Shown one piece after another: positions 33,616-38,575 of a DNA stretch of 38,575 nt. This DNA is from Avidesulfovibrio sp964369685 (lineage in GTDB: Bacteria; Desulfobacterota; Desulfovibrionia; Desulfovibrionales; Desulfovibrionaceae): NCBI GenBank assembly GCA_964369685.1, contig CAYJFB010000022.1:1-38575 (forward strand). Direction: 5' to 3'. Numbering within the stretch: the first letter of the stretch is position 1; each line of letters opens with the position of its first letter. The notes beneath the pieces are model-generated. The model saw only the letters and a program-made list of their open reading frames with translations, made no database searches and was not told the DNA's origin. Made by a program: the position numbers and the translations under genes.

Positions 33616-35085
33616 CTAATTCATGTCACCTGTAAGAATAGGGTTACGCGCTGCGGTCACTTCATCAAGGCGGCGTACTTTTGTAAGCAGCGGTGCTTGG
33701 TGTAAAGATTCAGGCTTTGTTTCTGCCGTTGCGGCGATATCGCGCATGGCATGAATGAATCCTTCAAGTTCTTCCAGACTTTCTGTTTCAGTCGGCTCAA
33801 TCATGATTGCGCCCTGAACAACCAACGGGAAATACACCGTCGGAGGATGGAAGCCTCGATCAATCAGCCCTTTGGCAATATCCATGGTTGTCACTTTGTG
33901 TGCTTGTTGTTTCTTATCGGTAAACACGCACTCATGGAGCGACGCACCGCCATAGGGCAACTCATACACGTCTTGTAAACGATTTTTAATATAATTGGCA
34001 TTGAGCGCGGCCAGTTCAGAAGCTCTTTTGAGATCGGGACCCAAGGTCAGTATGTATGCCCATGTTCGAATAAGAACACCAAATTGACCCCAAAATGGAT
34101 GTAAACGACCGATTGATGTTGCAGGTGTTTCTACCCAATCAAGCACGCCGTCTTTTTCAACCAGACGAGGTCCGGGCAAGAACGGTATCAGCGTCTTACT
34201 CACACAAATGGCACCGGAACCGGGGCCGCCGCCGCCATGCGGTGTGGAAAACGTCTTATGTAGATTCATGTGCATCACGTCCACGCCAATGCGTCCCATG
34301 TGCGCATAACCCATAACAGCGTTCAGGTTTGCACCGTCACCATAAATCAAGCCACCCCGTTCGTGGACAAGCTGACAAATGGCTGCCAAATTGCTTTCAA
34401 AAAGCCCCAACGTATTGGGATTGGTTACCATAATACCCGCACAATTTTCATCCATCAGCTTCTCGACAGCTTCAAGACTCAAAATACCGTTGGCATCTGA
34501 AGGCACCTTTACTGTCTTATACCCACACAACGCTGCTGTGGCAGGATTGGTTCCGTGAGCGGTATCAGGAATCAACATGGTTTTGCGTTGTTGACCGTTG
34601 GCTCTGTGATACGCCTGAATCAGCATAACACCGGCCAACTCGCCGTGTGCACCGGCAGAAGGCTGCAAAGAACACGCTTCAAGCCCCGTAACTTCGCACA
34701 ACATCTGTTCGGTTTCATACAGCACACGTAACGCGCCTTGGCATTGTGCGGTCGGCAGCAACGGATGTGCGTTGGCAAAACCAGACAAAGAAGCAACTTT
34801 TTCATTGATTTTGGGATTGTATTTCATGGTACAAGAACCAAGCGGATACATGCCCGTATCAACACCAAAATTCCATGTCGAAAGTCTGGTATAGTGCCGT
34901 ACCATATCAAGTTCGCTTAGCTCGGGAAGATCCAAACCTTCGCGAATCAATGAGGCCTCAAGCGGCACTTCAGGCACGTCACATTCGGGAAGACTGACCG
35001 CAATACGGCCTTTACGAGCTTTTTCCCACAGCAAAGGTTCATTGAGGACAAGAGCGCTTGAACCGGGAAATGTTGTTGTACTCAT
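33616..35085 (-). CDS. gcvPB: Glycine dehydrogenase subunit 2 (GcvPB)
   Basis: The 489-residue PLP enzyme half of the split P protein has the motif LHKTFSTPHGGGGPGSG with the PLP-binding lysine (about 275), plus TWNFGVDTGMYPLGSCTMKYNPKIN near the start. With GcvPA it decarboxylates glycine and passes the aminomethyl group to lipoyl-GcvH. It starts four bases after the gcvPA stop, so the two subunits are co-translated. Length is normal for the two-subunit type found in many anaerobes, Gram-positive bacteria and archaea. A gcvL (dihydrolipoamide dehydrogenase) is not in view. Repeat copy C follows directly at the stop. Confidence 0.97.
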   Translation of the reverse strand: MSTTTFPGSSALVLNEPLLWEKARKGRIAVSLPECDVPEVPLEASLIREGLDLPELSELDMVRHYTRLSTWNFGVDTGMYPLGSCTMKYNPKINEKVASLSGFANAHPLLPTAQCQGALRVLYETEQMLCEVTGLEACSLQPSAGAHGELAGVMLIQAYHRANGQQRKTMLIPDTAHGTNPATAALCGYKTVKVPSDANGILSLEAVEKLMDENCAGIMVTNPNTLGLFESNLAAICQLVHERGGLIYGDGANLNAVMGYAHMGRIGVDVMHMNLHKTFSTPHGGGGPGSGAICVSKTLIPFLPGPRLVEKDGVLDWVETPATSIGRLHPFWGQFGVLIRTWAYILTLGPDLKRASELAALNANYIKNRLQDVYELPYGGASLHECVFTDKKQQAHKVTTMDIAKGLIDRGFHPPTVYFPLVVQGAIMIEPTETESLEELEGFIHAMRDIAATAETKPESLHQAPLLTKVRRLDEVTAARNPILTGDMN

Positions 35086-35088
35086 TGT

Positions 35089-36408
35089 TTATATCTCCTC
35101 AAGCATGGCGTCTATTTCTTGACGACTGCGGGTTTCCGTTGCGCAGAAGAGATAACATCCTGCCAAGTCTTTTGACCAAGAAGACAACTCCATGCCAAAC
35201 AACACACCGCGTTCATTCAACAGTCGAGCGTGTGTTTGTGCAAAACCTTGTGGTGCACGCAATACAAACTCGTTAAACGTCGTACCCGTAAACACAGTTT
35301 CAAAATGTTTTTTGAGTAAACCGTGTTTTAAATATTCGGCTTTATTGTGATTGATGGCTGCCATGCGTTGCAGCCCCGTACCGCCCATAGAGGCCAAATA
35401 CATGCCGCATGTCAATGCACATAAACCCGAATTGGAGCAAATGTTTGAAACCGCTTTCTCGCGACGAATGTGTTGTTCGCGTGTTGACAACGTTAAAACA
35501 AATGCACGGCGTCCTTCAAGATCGGTCGTTTGTCCGACAAGACGTCCGGGAAAGTTGCGTACAAAATCTTTGCGCGTTGCCATAAGTCCCAACGCAGGAC
35601 CGCCGAGACTCGCAGAAATACCAAAACTTTGCCCCTCACCGCATACAATGTCCGCACCTTGAGAACCGGGAGAATGCAATAAACCATATGCCATCGCCTC
35701 GGTAAACCCAACAATCAATAGACCTTTGCGTTCGTGAATAAAATCAGCGCAAGTTTTGATGTCCTCAACAATACCAAGCATATTTGGCGAATGAATCACA
35801 ACCGCGGCAAAGCTGTTGTCGTCAGTCACTAACGCAAGATCGGTACGCCCGTCGACAGCAGGCAGTTCAACCATTTCCACATCGGCAGCAACACAATATG
35901 TACGCAAAATTTGGCGATAATGCGGATGAATCAACGAAGAAATCGCGACTTTGTATCGTTTGGTAACACGGCACGCCATCAACACGCCTTCAGCCAAGGC
36001 CGTTCCGCCGTCATACATAGAGGCGTTTGCGACTTCCATACCCAACAAACGGGCAATCATGGTTTGAAATTCAAAAATGCCTTGTAACGTCCCTTGACTC
36101 ATTTCAGCTTGATACGGTGTATACGAAGTGTAAAATTCCGAACGGTGCGAAAGCTCTGTCACAGTAGCCGGAATATGATGCTGATACGACCCCGCACCAA
36201 CCCATACTGTGTTTCCTGTGGGTTGCATGGCTGCCAATTCAGTGGCTCTGGCGGTCAATTGCCATTCGTCCAAAGCGGTCAGATTGAGCGGCTTGTTGTG
36301 CCGACAGGCCTCCGGCACAGAAGCAAATAATGCTTCCGTAGAAGGGGCACCTATCGTCTCCAACATCCGACGTTCATCTTCCTCGGTGTGTGGAAAATAC
36401 CGGTGCAT
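35089..36408 (-). CDS. gcvPA: Glycine dehydrogenase subunit 1 (GcvPA)
   Basis: The 439-residue partner subunit shows the GcvPA motifs MHRYFPHTEEDERRMLETIG, FYTSYTPYQAEMSQGTLQ, EVANASMYDGGTALAEG and GEGQSFGI. It has a PLP-enzyme fold but lacks the Schiff-base lysine, which is in GcvPB. The ATG at 36408 overlaps the gcvH stop codon by one base (TAATG), a typical coupling overlap. It is the third gene of the gcvT-gcvH-gcvPA-gcvPB cluster. Confidence 0.97.
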   Translation of the reverse strand: MHRYFPHTEEDERRMLETIGAPSTEALFASVPEACRHNKPLNLTALDEWQLTARATELAAMQPTGNTVWVGAGSYQHHIPATVTELSHRSEFYTSYTPYQAEMSQGTLQGIFEFQTMIARLLGMEVANASMYDGGTALAEGVLMACRVTKRYKVAISSLIHPHYRQILRTYCVAADVEMVELPAVDGRTDLALVTDDNSFAAVVIHSPNMLGIVEDIKTCADFIHERKGLLIVGFTEAMAYGLLHSPGSQGADIVCGEGQSFGISASLGGPALGLMATRKDFVRNFPGRLVGQTTDLEGRRAFVLTLSTREQHIRREKAVSNICSNSGLCALTCGMYLASMGGTGLQRMAAINHNKAEYLKHGLLKKHFETVFTGTTFNEFVLRAPQGFAQTHARLLNERGVLFGMELSSWSKDLAGCYLFCATETRSRQEIDAMLEEI

Positions 36409-36788
36409 TAGAGTGTCTCCAAAAATGCGGCATAGGCTTCGGCATTCAACAGAGTACTCGTGTCGCCCAAGGCTTCAAGTTCAACAATCCACCCGTCGCT
36501 ATAGGGGGCTTGGTTGATCAGCTCGGGATGATCTTCCAAGTTTTCATTGATCGCTTTGATTGTACCTGCTACCGGCAGATATAAAGGACTGACCGATTTT
36601 GTGGACTCCAAAGAACCAAATTCTCCGCCTTCTTCCAACTCATCGCCAACAGTGGGCATTTCAACATACGTCAAGTCGCCCAAGGCGTTTTGTGCAAAAT
36701 CTGTTACACCGATACGCAAGCTTGTCGTGTCAAGCCATTCATGTTCTTTGGAATACAATAAATTTGAAGGAATATTGCCTGTTGACAT
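36408..36788 (-). CDS. gcvH: Glycine cleavage H protein
   Basis: The 126-residue lipoyl protein has the hybrid motif FGSLESTKSVSPLYLPVAG, with Lys64 as the lipoylation site, and the family pattern KEHEWL near the N-terminus. It shuttles the aminomethyl group between the P, T and L proteins. The usual VESVKA is LESTKS here, still with the Lys at the expected place. It lies 126 bases after gcvT and directly overlaps gcvPA. Confidence 0.96.
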   Translation of the reverse strand: MSTGNIPSNLLYSKEHEWLDTTSLRIGVTDFAQNALGDLTYVEMPTVGDELEEGGEFGSLESTKSVSPLYLPVAGTIKAINENLEDHPELINQAPYSDGWIVELEALGDTSTLLNAEAYAAFLETL

Positions 36789-36914
36789 ATAACTACCTCA
36801 CAGTTGTGTTAGAGAGTTTTGCTTTATGTAGGAAGGTGTACAGAAACATTGAATACATTTGAACAATTTTTACTGTTTTATCAAGAAAAATTTAGACATT
36901 GAAGTTTTTCTCAA

Positions 36915-38156
36915 TTAACGCATCAGAGCTTTTCTGGCCGTTCGATCGGGTCTGATGTCTGTCACGATTTCAACAGAGAGTTTACGTCGTGCGTCGGCAA
37001 GTGTCACCCGTGTACCTGCCTCAAGCAAACGATTGACTTTTAAAAAACCACAAACAAGCCCTTTGGGTGCAAAGCCTGTCGGCGCGTCAGGACTTGCCAC
37101 GCTGACAATCTTGCCGTCAACACGCCCGACAGCCACGTCTGCAACACATGTAAGTACCTCACCAATACATTCGTCGTCCAGAAATACTTGTGGGTGTTTA
37201 TGATCTTCGCCTGTGGTCACTTTGCGCGGATCAAATCCACAATATGGCAACGTGTATTGTTTGTCGGTTGCGCGTAACACGTTTTCTAAGGCTTCTCGAC
37301 CGTTAAAGGTTTTTGTCCAGTTGTCTTCCGAGTCACGCGGTAACGCAAATGACCACGGGTGATTGATAAACGGCCACGCGCCGATGTCTTGCTGCGCTAG
37401 CGGCAAAACCGCTCCCGTACGTAATGAATCCCGTGCCGCCAAACCACAAGGAATGAGACCGAACTCTTCTCCTGCTTGCAACAAAAGGCGCCATGTTTCA
37501 ACAGCTTTATCTTGCGGCACAAATATTTCAAACCCTTGTTCACCCGTATATCCTGTTCGTGACAAAAACAGCGGTGTGCCGTTTTTTAATGTCAGTGTAT
37601 GTTTTGTAAAATCAATATCGCCTTTGTAGGCAAAATACGGAAAAGAAGTAAACACATCATCCGCATCGGCAAGAACTTTGTGCAGAGTGCGTACCGAAGC
37701 AGGCCCTTGCAAATCCATTTTTGCATACTTGCCGTCAAGATCGCACACATCAACAGTCCACTGATATTCTTTAGCTGTTTTTTTGAAATAGTCAATAAAA
37801 ATAGGTGCTTTAGCAACGTTAAAAATGACTAAATAACGTCCTTCTGTCATGGGATAAATGATTGCGTCATCCATAACATGGCCTTGGTTATCTAAAAAAG
37901 CCCCATAGCCTGCACGCGACGTTAAATCTTTGATATCTTTTGTAAATGTTTGCTGCAAAAGCTTTAAGGCGTCACTTCCCGAAACCATGACACCTGACAT
38001 GTGTCCAATATCAAACAATCCTGCATGACGAATCACAGCAAGGTGTTCTTTAATGGCGCCTGTTGGATACCAAAGCGGCATATCCCAACCGCCAAAGTCA
38101 ACAAGTGTTGCTCCCAAATCAGTGTGTTCTGCATGGAGCATGGTGTGTCGGGTCAT
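36915..38156 (-). CDS. gcvT: Glycine cleavage T protein (aminomethyltransferase)
   Basis: The 413-residue protein has the T-protein motifs GATLVDFGGWDMPLWYP (about 14-30), GLFDIGHMSGV, LDNQGHVMDDAI, and SRTGYTGEQGFEIF, with the folate-binding region around the DISH-like segment replaced by DIGHMS. It transfers the aminomethyl carbon to tetrahydrofolate, giving methylene-THF and ammonia. At 413 residues it is longer than the usual 360-370. The ATG at 38156 has AAGGAGGT four bases upstream, a strong site; the longer frame to 38291 would run through the leader hairpin and is rejected. It is the first gene of gcvTHPAPB. A glycine riboswitch was searched for in its leader and not seen. Confidence 0.95.
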   Translation of the reverse strand: MTRHTMLHAEHTDLGATLVDFGGWDMPLWYPTGAIKEHLAVIRHAGLFDIGHMSGVMVSGSDALKLLQQTFTKDIKDLTSRAGYGAFLDNQGHVMDDAIIYPMTEGRYLVIFNVAKAPIFIDYFKKTAKEYQWTVDVCDLDGKYAKMDLQGPASVRTLHKVLADADDVFTSFPYFAYKGDIDFTKHTLTLKNGTPLFLSRTGYTGEQGFEIFVPQDKAVETWRLLLQAGEEFGLIPCGLAARDSLRTGAVLPLAQQDIGAWPFINHPWSFALPRDSEDNWTKTFNGREALENVLRATDKQYTLPYCGFDPRKVTTGEDHKHPQVFLDDECIGEVLTCVADVAVGRVDGKIVSVASPDAPTGFAPKGLVCGFLKVNRLLEAGTRVTLADARRKLSVEIVTDIRPDRTARKALMR

Positions 38157-38234
38157 GCCTACCTCCTTGGAGAAAGGATAGTTAAATGGTACATAATGAA
38201 AATGAATAACACAATATGATGAAAGACGAAATAT

Positions 38235-38284
38235 ATATGTTATGTGTCTTTCTGTGTATGACGGCAGAAAGACACATAACATAT
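38235..38284 (-). promoter_or_regulatory. 20-bp leader hairpin upstream of gcvT
   Basis: ATATGTTATGTGTCTTTCTG (38235-38254) and its exact inverse (38265-38284) form a 20-bp stem with a 10-base loop, about 80-130 bases before the gcvT ATG. No U-run follows on either strand, so it is not a simple terminator. It lies between the candidate promoter and gcvT and so would be in the mRNA leader. Confidence 0.6.
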
Positions 38285-38462
38285 TCAACAAAAAGAAACA
38301 AAGATAAATAATAGTGTAATGAGCAAGATAAAAAACGTTAAAAAAGAAGATTCAAAAAAAAGCTTTTTGTATGATGCAAGATAAGATCCAGAAGCTTAGA
38401 TACTGAATTTATAAGAATACTCTTTAATCCTAGAGGGAGAATTGTTTACATACAAACACAAT

Positions 38463-38490
38463 AATATATCAAAAATAAACAGAAGTGTAA
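38463..38490 (-). promoter_or_regulatory. Candidate promoter for the gcv cluster
   Basis: On the minus strand TTACAC (38490-38485) and TATATT (38468-38463) are 16 bases apart, just past the upstream terminator. It would give a leader of about 300 bases. The whole 38157-38498 gap holds no gene. Confidence 0.35.
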
Positions 38491-38498
38491 CTTTTTGT

Positions 38499-38538
38499 AA
38501 AAAATCCCTCTGAGGGAAAATCAGTTCCTTCAGAGGGA
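38499..38538 (-). terminator. Terminator of an upstream minus-strand gene
   Basis: On the minus strand TCCCTCTGA (38538-38530) pairs with TCAGAGGGA (38513-38505), followed by T6. It lies just after a TAA in a frame entering from beyond the window, so it likely ends that gene. Confidence 0.65.
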
Positions 38539-38544
38539 AAAAAC

Positions 38545-38575
38545 TTAGCTGCGGTAGCTCGCGTTACAATCTATG
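38545..38575 (-). CDS. 3' end of an unidentified minus-strand gene (partial)
   Basis: The last bases on the minus strand read IDCNASYRS followed by TAA (38547-38545), six bases before a terminator hairpin. Only about ten codons are visible, so no family can be named. The only support is the stop-terminator arrangement. Confidence 0.35.
   Translation of the reverse strand, partial: IDCNASYRS

Noticed and set aside
38157..38498. Glycine riboswitch before gcvT
   Set aside because: The conserved core sequence of the class was not seen on the minus strand.
38497..38547. A fifth copy of the hairpin repeat at the window end
   Set aside because: It shares only a CTCTGA box; the G6 hairpin and TTCAAG tail are missing, and it fits an ordinary terminator.

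Overview
The window looks like a chromosomal stretch of a low-GC member of the Desulfovibrionaceae or a close relative (Desulfobacterota). The support is gene content: a Re-type citrate synthase clustered with an Aquifex-type aconitase and isocitrate dehydrogenase, a glycine cleavage cluster with split P protein (gcvPA/gcvPB), thiSGH, clpS-clpA followed by lptE-holA, a DUF4390-NtrY pair, and T1SS-type RTX adhesins. This placement is inference from families, not from an alignment. I see no CRISPR array, no transposase and no phage module.

Layout. 1-5141 holds the 3' part of a giant repeat adhesin (Ig-like T1SS repeats, a von Willebrand A domain, then RTX calcium repeats). 5364-6945 (minus) carries a LarC1-like nickel-cofactor protein with a histidine-rich N-terminus and a YigZ/IMPACT protein. 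7136-12307 (minus) is the oxidative half of the TCA cycle: Re-citrate synthase, then IDH, then aconitase. The citrate synthase carries an unusual C-terminal Cache-like sensor domain. 12857-17101 (plus) has clpS, clpA, lptE and holA. 17259-20703 (minus) has queD, a DUF4390 protein and an NtrY-type kinase. Two divergent tRNA genes (Leu-UAA, Met-CAT) lie at 20953-21247. 21431-25555 (minus) has a small RTX-like beta-solenoid protein and thiS-thiG-thiH. 26113-27513 (plus) is dnaA, followed by an EAL phosphodiesterase (minus), a CtpA-type protease and a divergent polysaccharide deacetylase (plus), and a small SAM methyltransferase (plus). 33616-38156 (minus) is gcvT-gcvH-gcvPA-gcvPB.

The genes describe an anaerobe that makes 2-oxoglutarate by the oxidative branch (acetyl-CoA plus oxaloacetate to citrate to isocitrate to 2-oxoglutarate), cleaves or makes glycine, builds an LPS-bearing outer membrane and exports large calcium-binding surface proteins.

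The most interesting non-coding signal is a family of four intergenic elements (6951-7058, 9121-9315, 32431-32562, 33488-33615). They share one architecture: a T-run, a G6/C6 hairpin, a linker, a long inverted repeat bounded by GCGG/CCGC, and in three copies a conserved TTCAAG tail. Two copies begin directly at a stop codon. One copy has decayed into, or been mis-assembled as, a run of G and C homopolymers. Other palindromes lie upstream of or between genes at 12324, 15499, 22981, 29113, 30753 and 38235.
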